Below, piece after piece: positions 23,524-33,630 of a stretch of 64,000 nt of DNA. The DNA comes from Gnetum montanum (taxonomy: Eukaryota; Streptophyta; Gnetopsida; Gnetales; Gnetaceae). The notes below the pieces were generated by a model. That model was given only the letters and a program-made list of their open reading frames with translations, did no database searches and had not been told where the DNA came from. Position 1 is the first letter of the stretch; every line of letters begins with the position of its first letter. Location of the stretch: contig MNCI01017900.1 of NCBI GenBank assembly GCA_015680685.1, positions 757,099-821,098 of the forward strand, in the 5' to 3' direction. The translations under genes and the position numbers were made by a program.

Positions 23524-23541
23524 GGCCTCCTTCTAGTGCCA
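23524..23541 (-). other. Primer-binding site of element A
   Basis: The minus strand reads TGGCACTAGAAGGAGGCC. Element D has TGGCGCTAGAAGGAGGGC at the equivalent position (two differences). The primer tRNA was not assigned. The closeness of the two sites supports a common Tat/Ogre origin for A and D. Confidence 0.65.
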
Positions 23542-23549
23542 AAAAGAAT

Positions 23550-24500
23550 TGTTAAAAATAACTTAATACTATTGTTTCTTTCTTATCATTTTTCTATCAA
23601 CAAGAGACCTAGGATGGGTAAAAGCTCTATTTAATAGCAATTTTGATCTCTTTCCTATGATGAGAATCATAGGGATGAGGGTTCTTTCAAAACTCAATTG
23701 TAGGTAATTGTTAGGCTCTCGAATCACCAACGCATGGATACTTGCAAATAAACTTAGCAATGGTAGAGAACTATTTGCTTTGGGCTAATATTTATTATAA
23801 ATTTCAAAATATTATGTTTAGGAAATTAAACAGCTAATTATACTTTTATAAAAAGATTCAATTCCTTTTTACCTATTCAATAAGCAACAAATTCCTAGCT
23901 ACATGAGAGCCACTTAGTTTATGCAATCTTAATCATATGCAACCTATACTAATGTTTAAGTGTAATTCAGCTAATTTATTACCAATTTTTCCTAGAAAGA
24001 ATATTCTACAAGAAAGCTAGAAAGAGAGCAAGATTCAATGGATTTTGGAAAATATAATAGCAAAATTGCATAGAATCTTAAGCATTAAGATGAGCTACTA
24101 TTAACATGTGTAAACAATTTGGAAAATAAAGTTGTTTGAATCAAGCAACAATACCAAAAATTGCTAAAGCCTTGGCTCAAACAAGTAATTAAATAATTCT
24201 AAGAAATGATTGCAAGGAACATTATGATCTTGACTACTAGCTAAGCAATAATGATAAAGCAAGAAAATAAAAATAACTCATTGAATAAAACTAAATGAGT
24301 TGAATCAAATTTGAGCTTAGAATGTGATTGTACAAGAAATATCTTCAAGAATTCATTCTTTCTAGCTCTCCTCCATCCCCCCTCCCCTCCTCTCCCCTAG
24401 AGATGATCCTTAGTAAATTTTCTTTGGGCTTTATATAATGATCTATGGTAGTTACAACCATTACAAAAATTAAAAGCTACAGTTCCCTCACATTCTAATC
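23550..24500 (-). repeat. Element A 5' LTR, far limit unresolved
   Basis: The region adjoining the primer site should be LTR. It contains a TATA box on the minus strand (ATTATATAAA, about 24430-24439) followed in element sense by a purine-rich leader (complement of 24355-24405). No second LTR remains for comparison, so the right boundary is a guess. Confidence 0.4.
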
Positions 24501-24985
24501 ATATAATAACAGGCCATTAGATAACTTTTCTGTTAATAAATGCTTCTCATTCTTTAAATATGAAACCCCTCAACTGATAATTGTTGCAATTTAATAGAGC
24601 CTTAATAGCCTAATTCATTGTATTTAGATCTATTAATATTTTTTAAAACTTCTTCAGTTCTTGTTGTTTTCACAATTGATTCAGTTAAGAAATTTGTTAA
24701 ATTTATTGAAGCAACTCCCACACTAGCTCGAACTTATTTGAATTTAAGTTTCTTCTTGATAGTTTCCTTTCATAAATCTTATAACTATCATCATATATTT
24801 GAATAACCCTATTCATTATAGTGTTATGGTTCTCTTTTAGCTCTAGCTAAATCAAATAACTATCGCACCCTTTTTTCTATGTGCCAAATAAGGCTTATTT
24901 TTCTAGAGTCACTACTATGAGCTTTGATGATGACTTTGTTCTACTCTTAGGTCTATTTTAGTTCTTGACTTTGTTTGTAGCTTCT
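24501..24985. other. AT-rich DNA between element A and the hairpin repeats
   Basis: No gene or element signal is recognised. It may still be LTR of element A. Confidence 0.35.
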
Positions 24986-27250
24986 AACTTCTCAAATCCT
25001 TAGTGCTAACATCAACTTGTAGAACCACTTCTGAACTTACTTTAGAGTTGAGTTTTAGCTCTAGGAACCATTGTTGTGATAGAATGTTTCTTAGGTTTTC
25101 TCATAGAATTTTTATGAAGATTCTTTTTAGAGCATTTCCATGTTCTTTGAACTCATTCCATGTGGGAGCTAATGTGATAAAATGAATTAAAGCTTCTTAC
25201 GAATTTTCAATTCTAAAATGTGCTAAGTTGGATTAAAATTTGATACATGTGCATAAGTTAAAATTATATCATTTTTGTACCCAAGATGAGGTTTGAAATG
25301 AATCATAGAATTACTTTTAGAGCTTATTCATAGAGATATTTTTATGTTCTATGAATCTTCTGTATAAAGATGTTGACATGGTAGAGCAACTTTGTAGCTA
25401 ACTTTTGTAAGCCCCTCAGTGCTAACATGGAAGAATAGTGGTATAGCTTCTTCATAGAACTTGATTTTAGTTCTATAAGCCATATCATATTCTCTAGCTC
25501 TGTAGCATGCTGAGCTATATTAAAATTTAATGTGCATGTGAATAAATTAAGCCTAGAATCCTTGGTGGATTTGAGGTGAGCATTTATCTCGACATGGCTT
25601 ATAGAACTAATTTGGAACTCATTTGTAGAATTAGTTTTTAGTTCCATGAATCCACTCTACTCGAAACTTGACATGGAAGAAAAATTCTTAATCTCCTTTC
25701 TCTTCATGCTTCATGATGATGACATGGCTGGTGGAATTATTTTTTTGCCTTTTCTCTTGGCTCTACAAACTAGTATTATATAGAAGTTGATATGGAAGAG
25801 TCTCTTCGAGATCTATTTTTACGAGTTCATTAATTCCTTGAACCTAATTTGGTAGAATGCTTTTAGATCTATTCATAGAGCTTAATTTTGACTTCATAAG
25901 CTTGTTCTATAAGCTTAAGTGAAAGTGAGGGTTAATTGTCTTTTAATCTTTCGATGCATCCTTTATAAATAGTTTAGCTATTCATAAAACCATCTCGTAG
26001 AGAAATGTTTCCATTCTCTGAACTTGCTCTTTGTAGATGTTGTCATGGAAAAGCTAATTTTAAACTTATTTGTAGCTTTAAAAATTGGTTTTATGTGCTA
26101 ACATGGTAGAACCATCTCTACCTTGTAGACCTAAATTTTATCTCTACCAATGACATCCTTCCTTCAAAGTTATCATGGAAAGGCCAATTTTTGTACTAGC
26201 TTGTAGAATCATTTCATAGAGGCACTTTTTTGTTCTACAAAATTGCTCTTTGTCAATGCTAATATGGCAAGGTATCTCCAAAATCCATTTTAGGTACAAC
26301 TTTTCTAGCTCTTCAAAATTTTTGACTTCTTGACATGGTAGAGCTGAAAAATGAGCTTGTTGTAGAGCCAGATTTTAGTTCTACTAATGTGTTCTAAAAA
26401 GGTTGACGTAGTAGAATCAATTATACATTCACTTGTAGATTCAAATTTTAGTATACACACAATGCTCTTCTTTGCGCTTTTTAATGGCATGGTTTGTAGA
26501 ATCAATTTTTCTTTATTTTTGGTTCTACAAATGCATGCTAATTGGGAAGCTTACATGGTAGAGATCTTTTAGCCTCTACTAATCTAGTACCACACAATGA
26601 GATAATGTGGAAGAGCCGAAAAGTATGCTTGTTTGTAGAATCATTTTTCTACTCCACGAATCCTTTCATCTAAATGAAGCTAACTTGATAGAGCCAATTT
26701 TGTGCTTATTTGTAGATTTTAAATTTATTCTATAAGCAAGATGTTAGTTCAAGCTCCTTTTCTCAATGAAGAGGTAGCCTATATCATCATTTTGTAGAGC
26801 TATTTTTAGTTCTACAAACTTGCTTTTTGTAGAAGTTGATGTGGCAGATCTAATTTAAAGCTTCTTTGTAAAGTTGAGTTTTAGATTTATGAATAAGTTC
26901 TACAAGCTAACATGGTAGAAATATTTTCACAGGAACACTTTTATGAGTCTTTTTCCACATAATGAAGCTGACATGATAGAATCAAAAGGGTTTCTCTTAT
27001 AGAGTCATTTTTTAAGCTTTGCAAACAATTTCTCACATTGGGCTCTTTCCTTGAATTATGATGTAGGAGCTGAGGTGGTAATTTTGATTTTATCCTAGCT
27101 TGCAGAACCGAATGTTGGTTATATGAACCACATAACTAAACTCCTATGTGTCATATGAGATATCTAGTTTCTTCTATGCTTTAAATCCCTTGAAGCCAAG
27201 TCAAGTAGAACCATATTGTAGAACTAATTTCTAGTTCTCACAAAACTCTT
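24986..27250. repeat. Degenerate hairpin-bearing repeat field
   Basis: Roughly every 80-150 bp a unit recurs with the sense pattern 'catgGTAGAgcc ... TTTGTAGAat ... TTCTACaaa ...'. The two halves can pair: TTTGTAGAA at 26493-26501 with TTCTACAAA at 26523-26531 is perfect, as is TTTGTAGA at 26791-26798 with TCTACAAA at 26811-26818; 27220-27238 holds a similar pair. Units are diverged and of uneven spacing. No open frame runs through. I do not recognise the family. It may be an old satellite or an untranslated part of a large element. Confidence 0.55.
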
Positions 27251-27733
27251 CTATGAGCTAATGTGGCAAGCACACTTAACGAATCCTTTCTTAAGACTTA
27301 GATTAAGCCCTTTTTCTTAAAATAAGGGTCTTATTCCTATGCTCAACTATTTGTTCTAATGCTAGTTCCTTCTTGAGATAAAATTTTTCTTAGAGCTCTA
27401 CAAATCAATTTCCAAGGCCTTAAAAGCATCTGCTTAAGCTAGGAACAACTTGCACAAGCTCTGTTTCTAGTAGCTAATTCAATCTTTTGCGCAATGTTAA
27501 ATTTAAACTAAAACCTAACTTCATGAACTAGTTGAAATTCTATGAGCTTATATGATCATGATTTTTTGGGTTGTTCATTTGGGTTTAAAAACCAAAAGGG
27601 CTTTTCTTATAGAGTCATTTTTAGCTTTGCAAAAAATATCTCACTTTGGGCTCTTTCCTTGAATTATGATGTAGGAGTTGATGTCGTAATTTCAGTTTCA
27701 TCCTAGGCTATAGAACCCAATGTTGGTTCTATG
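26988..27733. repeat. About 600-bp tandem duplication, second copy split
   Basis: Copy 1 spans about 26988-27580. Copy 2 starts near 27590, with the same opening (CAAAAGGG, then CTTTGGGCTCTTTCCTTGAA). It is interrupted by element C, resumes at 31528-31852, is interrupted by element D, and resumes at 41626 to about 41760. The order and near-identity of the blocks show one ancestral tandem pair. Confidence 0.75.
27729..27733. other. Target-site duplication, left of element C (CTATG)
   Basis: CTATG is repeated at 31528-31532. The word GGTTCTATGAACC is restored when the element is removed, matching copy 1 of the duplication. Confidence 0.85.
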
Positions 27734-28725
27734 TGGTGTAAGGGGTTGCACCTCAATAAACCCTAATAGGATCCAATCCACAACCTCCAAGAAGATCTAG
27801 TTTAGAAAATAAGAATAAAACAATAAAATAGAGAATATTAAGATAATTCTCAAAATACATAGAAAATACATCAATGATGAGGATCTAATCTCAACTCACA
27901 ACTCTTCCAAGGATCTTAGAGGCCACAGTTGTCCTTTCTAAATCCTCAATTGCTCACAATGGAGCATAAGCTCAAGATAAAACACTTATAATAGATTTTC
28001 CTAACCTCTCTCAAGTGCTTTTCCTTGCCTCTCATTCAACTTCCTTGCAAAAGCTCTCTTCTTGTACAAGCCCTCCTCCCTTGCACAAGCTTTCTTCTCT
28101 CAAGAGCTCTCTCTCTTTCCCTCTATTGGAATGTTTGGCCTTCAACATTTGCACTTTGGCACTTCACATTACAGCCCTTGGTACTACAACACTTAGCACT
28201 ATGAAACTTACAATGCTAAATTGCATCAATATTTATAAGTAACCATAAGATAAAAAGCCTAGAAACATTTTGTTAACTTAACTTGAGGTTCTTTAGATGT
28301 TTTCCAAGTATTCTCACCTTCTCTCTAACTATTTCCATATTGCTTTGGCTATTTTCTAAATTGGAACGAGCATTTTTGGAAGTTTTCGCATGTGTATGGG
28401 TTGTCTCTAGCTTTGCTTGGATGTCTACTGTGAAAGCCCTACTTTTAGGAGAGACATCTACTATTTTTGGTGGATGTCTACTCTTTAGGGGAGACATCTA
28501 TCCTAAAGTGCTAAAAATAAAAATGTTTGTTTTGATGCTAGTAGCCTATGGATGCCTCCAAACAAGTTCCCATAGGTCTAATAACCTCCTAAACTCATCA
28601 AAATGAGCCGAAAACACTTTGAAGCATGCCAAAACATCGAAGAATCATCCTCAATGAAATCAACACAAAAAGACACATAGTATGTAGGGTAGAACTAGGG
28701 GATCAGAAGTGGTGTCCCTACACTA
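27734..28725 (-). repeat. Element C 3' LTR
   Basis: Pairs with 30525-31527; by eye they differ at around one base in ten plus small indels, so this insertion is rather old. It contains inverted AGACATCTAC / GTAGATGTCT-like motifs at about 28420-28500. Confidence 0.88.
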
Positions 28726-28741
28726 GCTCTCCCATCCTTAA
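28726..28741 (-). other. Element C polypurine tract
   Basis: The minus strand reads AAGGATGGGAGAGC directly before the 3' LTR. Confidence 0.65.
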
Positions 28742-28803
28742 AATATCATGCTTGATGATCTTTCACAAGTTGGAAGGCATCATGCTTCCATGACTTAAGG
28801 CCA

Positions 28804-30305
28804 TCAATAATCATGACTCCATGCATTATAAACATGAGAATGAGTATCACTTGAGGTTTTGGTTTTGAGCTTCCGTTGCCCATGTGAGCTTGTCCTCATG
28901 CCCCACCATGCTTCCTTTATTTGAGCATCTCCTTGGAATGCTTTCTTTGAATCCCCATAATGACTCAAACCTAAAAGAAATAAAGAAAAAGAAAAAGAAA
29001 AAGGATTAGGCTTTCTTAATTCAACACCCTTTCTTCTCTTCTTTTTCCTCTTCTTCACCCTTCTTCTTGGTTTTTGGAAGAGTACCACTTAGCTTCCTTT
29101 CATCATCATCATGTAGATTACCTTCATGCTGCACTTCCATTTTATAGCCAAGACAATGAAATCCATCAACACACTTCACAAATTTATCATTGCTATAATC
29201 AATAGCAAACATCTCAAAATTCTGGAAAACCAAATCATTATCAATGTCTTCACTTACATCAATAGTGACCTTCTCACAATGACTATTTCAATAGCCATCA
29301 TCATCAAACAAATTACCATTATTACTCTTCCTCTTACTATCAATGGCACTAAAAGTCACAACATAACTCTCAATCTCATCACAATAACCACAATGATCAT
29401 GATGTTCATCATTACCATTGAATAAACAACTACCAAGCTAAAGTGAAAAAATAACATCCATCATACTAGCTTCAACATGAGAGACATTACTATCATCAAT
29501 AATGTCAAGCTCACTCTTACCTCTTCATGGCTTTTCCCATCCATCTTTGGTTCAACTTGATCTTTAATATGTGGATACCTAATCTCATCAAAGATTGAAG
29601 GTTCAAGATTCCAAATAGGAGTTTCCAATTCCAATGACTTCTCCTCTTCAAAGGAATTAGCAACAAGCTCTTCATTCCACTTTAGAGGTAACGACTCAAA
29701 AGGTAAATTTTCCTCCATGGCCTTAACATTAGATTCATCAAAAACATAATTAAAGTAATTGTTCTTCCACATACATTGGCTAGAAGACTTACCTCTCTTC
29801 CATGAGATAGTCTCAACTTGACTTAGAATCTCCTTTCCCTTGCGACAAGGTATAGAAAAATTGCAAAAAGAATGAGTATCATACCTTCTAGTGCTACCCT
29901 TGATCTTTCTTGAAGAAGTCCATAATCTTTGTCACTCTCTTGCCTTTTATCCTTCACCTCCCATGATTCATGAGGTAGGAACTCTTCTTGATCAGCAACA
30001 TACATAATCTTGGATTTTGAAGATCTCTTGGTCCCTTTTATGAAGCTCTGGGTTCCCTTCCTTGGAATCCTTTTGTATTGAGCACTTCTTCACTCAATAA
30101 GAGATACTTGAAAACTCTTTTTCTCATTGATCCCTACTTCACTAGACCTTTCATCTTCCTTTCCTTCTTGATGATTAGAAGATATTATATCAATTCTCTT
30201 CAAAATATTTCCCATGTTAGTCTTGAATTTCTCCATATTCCTTCTTGAAGTTTCTACAAAATCCTGGTGCTTGTGAACCTTTACTTTGGGAATAACTTCT
30301 TGCAT
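28804..30305 (-). pseudogene. Element C internal frames of unknown function
   Basis: Four consecutive minus-strand frames (30305-30090, 30005-29823, 29772-29461, 29233-29021) give hydrophilic, lysine/glutamate-rich protein. They include MQEVIPKVKVHKHQDF, FESLPLKWNEELVANSFEEE, EMFAIDYSNDKF and a lysine/glutamate run KKKGEEEEKEEKK. They are separated by stops and frame changes. I recognise no Gag, protease or pol motif. They could be remnants of a gag-like protein or an unrelated captured frame. Confidence 0.35.
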
Positions 30306-30504
30306 TTCAACTACAAAAGCTTTAAAGGAGTTCTTAAAATCTTAGAGCTCATGTCTAAGCTCTTGATATGTACTTTGCTTTTGGAACCACACCTAAAGCA
30401 ACAAGAATGATGTCCAAAAGAAAAATAGAAAAATATCCACATCAATGTTCCTTTCATTCAAAGGAAACACCAAGCTTCAACATAGAAGTGTGGAAATCTC
30501 CAGA

Positions 30505-30524
30505 CCTTAGCTCTAATACTAATC
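30505..30524 (-). other. Element C primer-binding site, initiator-Met type
   Basis: The minus strand next to the 5' LTR reads TTAGTATTAGAGCTAAGG, recognisably related to the TGGTATCAGAGC site that pairs with initiator tRNA-Met in Copia elements. Confidence 0.55.
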
Positions 30525-31527
30525 TGGTGCAAGTGGTTATACCTTGATAAACCCCAATAGGATCCAATTCACAACCTCCAAGTAGATCTAGCATAGAAAA
30601 TAAGAATAATATAATAAAATAGAGAAAATATTCCTTATGTTAAGATAATTCTTAAAATACATAGAAAATACATCAAAGATGAGAAGACAATCTGAACTCA
30701 AAAGTCTTCCAAGGATCTTAGAGGCCACACTTGTCCTCTTTGAATGCTCAACTGTTCACAATGAAGCTCAAGCTCAAGACAAGATACTTATAAGAGATTC
30801 TCCTAATCTCTGTCAAGTGCTCTCCCTTCCCTCTCACTCAACTTCATTACACAAGCTCTCTTCTTGCATAAGTTCTTCTCCTTTACACAAGCTCTCTTTC
30901 CTTAAGAGTTCTCTCTCTTGCCCTCTATTGGGATGTTTGGCCTTCAGTGTTTGGACTTTGGTAGTTGGCATTGCAACCCTTAGTATTGTGGCACTTGGCA
31001 CTACAACACTTACAATGATGAATTACATCAATATTCATAAGAAATCGAAAGATAAAAATCCTAGAAACCTTTCCTCATCTCAACTTAAGGTTCTTTAGAT
31101 GCTTTCCAAGTCTTACCATCTTCTCCTCGGTTGTTTCCATTTTGCTTTGGCTATTTCCTAAATTGGAACAAGAATTTTCAGAAGTTTCCCCATGCGTCTA
31201 GGTCATATCTAGCTTTACTTTGACATCTACTATGAAAGCCCTAATTTTAGGAGAGACATCTACTATTTTTGGTAGACATCTACTATTTAGGGGAGACATC
31301 TATCCTGTAGCTACCAAAAATAAAAATGCTTATTTTGATGTTGGGAGTATTTGGATGCCTCCAAACAAGTCGCCATAGACCCTGTAAACTCCTAACCTCA
31401 TCAAAATGAGCCAAAAAACTTTGAAACATGCTAAAAAATCCAAGAATAATCCTCAACAAAATCACTACAAAAAGACACATAGTATGTAGGATAGAATAAG
31501 GAAATTGGAAGTGGTGTCCCTACACCA
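30525..31527 (-). repeat. Element C 5' LTR
   Basis: 1003 bp from TGGTGCAAGT to CCTACACCA on the plus strand, pairing with 27734-28725. It carries the same GACATCTA motif cluster at about 31220-31310. Confidence 0.88.
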
Positions 31528-31847
31528 CTATGAACCACAAAATTGAACTCTTGCATGTCATGTGAGATGTCTAGTTTATTTTATGCTTTAAATCCCTTGA
31601 AGCCAAGTCAAGTAGAACCATATTGTAAAGCTAATTTCTAGTTCTACAAGCCTCTTCTATGAGTTGATGTGGCAAGTGTGCTTAACGAATCCTTTCTTAA
31701 GACTTAGATCAAGCCCTTTTTCTTAAAATGAGGGGGGTTTTCCCTATGCTCAATTGTTTGTTCTAATGCTAGTCCCTTCTTAAGATAAAATTGTTTTATG
31801 AGCTCTACAAATTAATTTCCAAGGCCTTAAAAGCATATATTTAAGCT
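31528..31847. repeat. Hairpin-repeat field, segment between elements C and D
   Basis: Continues copy 2 of the 600-bp duplication: the CCCTTGAAGCCAAGTCAAGT block is shared with copy 1 at 27188-27207. It includes the TAGTTCTAC half-hairpin. No gene. Confidence 0.7.
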
Positions 31848-31852
31848 AGGAC
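31848..31852. other. Target-site duplication, left of element D (AGGAC)
   Basis: AGGAC precedes TGAAACACCAC and recurs at 41626-41630 after the right LTR. Confidence 0.9.
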
Positions 31853-32085
31853 TGAAACACCACTAATTTTGGCCTAGCACTTTTAGACAAGAATCAAGCT
31901 AAGTCATGCTACTGCCCAACATGAGTACAGTGTGACCAAACTTGGAGGCCTCCGAAACAGCCCCCAATGGTCCATGATTTAATAGGCAAGGTTCCCCTGG
32001 GGCCCATAGGCGAATGCACCAACTTCCAGCATCCAGAATCAAAAGTTTCAGGTTCAAAATGTTTGGTTTTGGCTAAGTACACTTT

Positions 32086-32337
32086 GGTTACTTTTTTTAG
32101 ACGTTGCACAGCGTAAGGATCAGTGTCACCAACTTTTGGAGCCCTGAAATTGAGTTCAAACAGGCCGAAGTCAACCACAAGGACCCCCCATGACCTTCAC
32201 AAAGGTCCCCAGCAGCTCCTAGCCTCCAAAAAATCAAGATTTGGACCTCAAATGTGCTATTTTGACTTGGTGACGCTGGGGTTACTTTTTCAGAGGTTGC
32301 ACAATGTAAGGATCAGCGTCACCAACTTTTAGAGCCC
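32086..32337 (+). repeat. 194-bp-period duplication inside element D LTR
   Basis: 32086-32144 and 32280-32337 match closely (GGTTACTTTTT, GCACARYGTAAGGATCAG, GTCACCAACTTTT). The flanking 130 bp match more weakly. The same duplication is in the 3' LTR. Confidence 0.75.
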
Positions 32338-32801
32338 CAAAACTGAGCCAAAATGACTTGATTTCAAGGGTGTAAGTCATCCTCAAGGTTCAATATTGAT
32401 AACTATGGGTCCCAACCTTCAAAAATTCCAGATTTCAGCCCAAAATTGCAAGTTTTGGAGGTCACACTACAGGTCACACTGCAAGTCCCGCTGGATGCTA
32501 GACAAGCGAGGTGGTGTTAATCCTTCTTGATTTTCTTTTTCAAGAAATCTGTAAAATGGCAAAGGGATATGAAAGCCCATGCAAAATTAGGCTAAATATT
32601 CAGCAAAAAAGAAAAAGAAATATAATTTTTCCAAGTGGGCCAGAGTTGGAGCTAATCTTTTTAAAATTTTTTTTTAAATTTTTTTTCGCTTGAGGGCTTG
32701 TATTTCTAATTTGTATTTTTTTTATGGGGTTGAATGACCCAAAAATTGTAAAATACATTGAACATGGTCAAAGAAAACCCTAGCCAAACCCTCGCCCAAC
32801 C

Positions 32802-32810
32802 CTATAAATA
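32802..32810 (+). promoter_or_regulatory. TATA box of element D 5' LTR
   Basis: CTATAAATA, conserved in the 3' LTR at about 40983-40991, preceded by CCCTAG-rich sequence. It is the probable promoter of the element RNA. Confidence 0.65.
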
Positions 32811-33449
32811 CCCTATCAATTCACACAAATTAGAGGAGGTAAGAGAAGCAAAGCAAAAGCAGCATGAGAGAAGGGAGAGGAAGAGGCAAAGATTGGAGAG
32901 ACTGGAAATTCTGAAGGAGGACAGAACTTGCAATCCTTGGGTGCTCGGCACATCCGATTTTTGGCTTCCAAGTTCTTCTCACATTCATCCCATTTCATCG
33001 TCCCCCCCTCGTGTCATATCTTTTCGGGGCTAGGCGTTTGACTTGCCATTCACACTTGTGCAACTACGCTTTGATCGGTGCACATTTTTTTAAAACAATA
33101 TAATATAGTTTCATTATTGCCTCCCATTTACATTGTTTAGTTCTGTTTATGCTTTACAAATATAACTTTGTTTATGCTTCATTCATAATTCTGTACGCTT
33201 TATTTACATTTCGTATCATTGTTTACATTCCATTTACATCCTGTTTATGATAACCCCAGCGCTAGCCGTAGCTTACGCTTAGGGAAGTCCTTGGCTGATT
33301 TGCGTGCAAACCATCCAAGGCACTATACCTTCGTTCCCTTTTCCAGCTTGCCCTCAAGCGAAGGCAGGGTTAGTTGTGGCTTCCCAACGATCTCTCGGTG
33401 TCTGATTCCCTTCCAGCCTTACACCGACGATTTAGGTTAGTACAGTTTT

Positions 33450-33467
33450 TGGCGCTAGAAGGAGGGC
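33450..33467 (+). other. Element D primer-binding site
   Basis: TGGCGCTAGAAGGAGGGC, five bases after the LTR. The TGGCGC start is typical of sites pairing with a tRNA CCA end. The tRNA was not identified. Confidence 0.7.
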
Positions 33468-33630
33468 ACTTTCTTGTTATTGATTAAAACCTCACTACCT
33501 ATCAAAACTCATCCATCTTGCCCATTTGAGTCTCTTCATCCCTGTTGATCACACTAAGCGTGTGTCACCCCACACTACAACTACTTACGATCCAACTCTA
33601 TTCGTCTATCCCAGTTCATTCACATTTATC

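Larger units (their letters stand above)
12245..24500 (-). mobile_element. Element A: decayed Tat/Ogre LTR retrotransposon, interrupted
   Basis: Minus-strand order: 5' LTR (23550 upward, right limit uncertain), primer-binding site (23524-23541), gag (about 16339-14938), protease (about 14730-14480), RNase H (14279-13980), RT (13457-12493), second RNase H (about 12490-12245). Integrase and the 3' LTR are missing; the LINE fragment abuts the truncation. Element B is inserted just after the primer-binding site, at the start of gag. Every domain has stops or frame changes. An RNase H ahead of RT and the TGGCACTAGAAGGAGGCC priming site, close to that of element D, place it in the Tat/Ogre group. 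Confidence 0.7.
27734..31527 (-). mobile_element. Element C: small non-autonomous LTR element
   Basis: 3794 bp with LTRs of 992 and 1003 bp, a perfect CTATG duplication, a primer site next to the right LTR and a purine tract next to the left LTR, which fix the minus orientation. The 1.8-kb interior has no protease, RT or integrase, only broken acidic and lysine-rich frames. The primer site is of the initiator-Met type used by Copia elements. Its LTR shares a motif block with Copia element E. Trans-mobilised by a Copia-type partner is the simplest reading. Confidence 0.85.
31853..33444 (+). repeat. Element D 5' LTR
   Basis: 1592 bp from TGAAACACCAC to GGTTAGTACA. U3 has an internal repeat: the block GTTGCACAGCGTAAGGATCA at about 32103 recurs 194 bp further on, with a weaker third piece near 32420. 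TATA box at 32802-32810. U5 ends just before the primer site. Confidence 0.92.
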
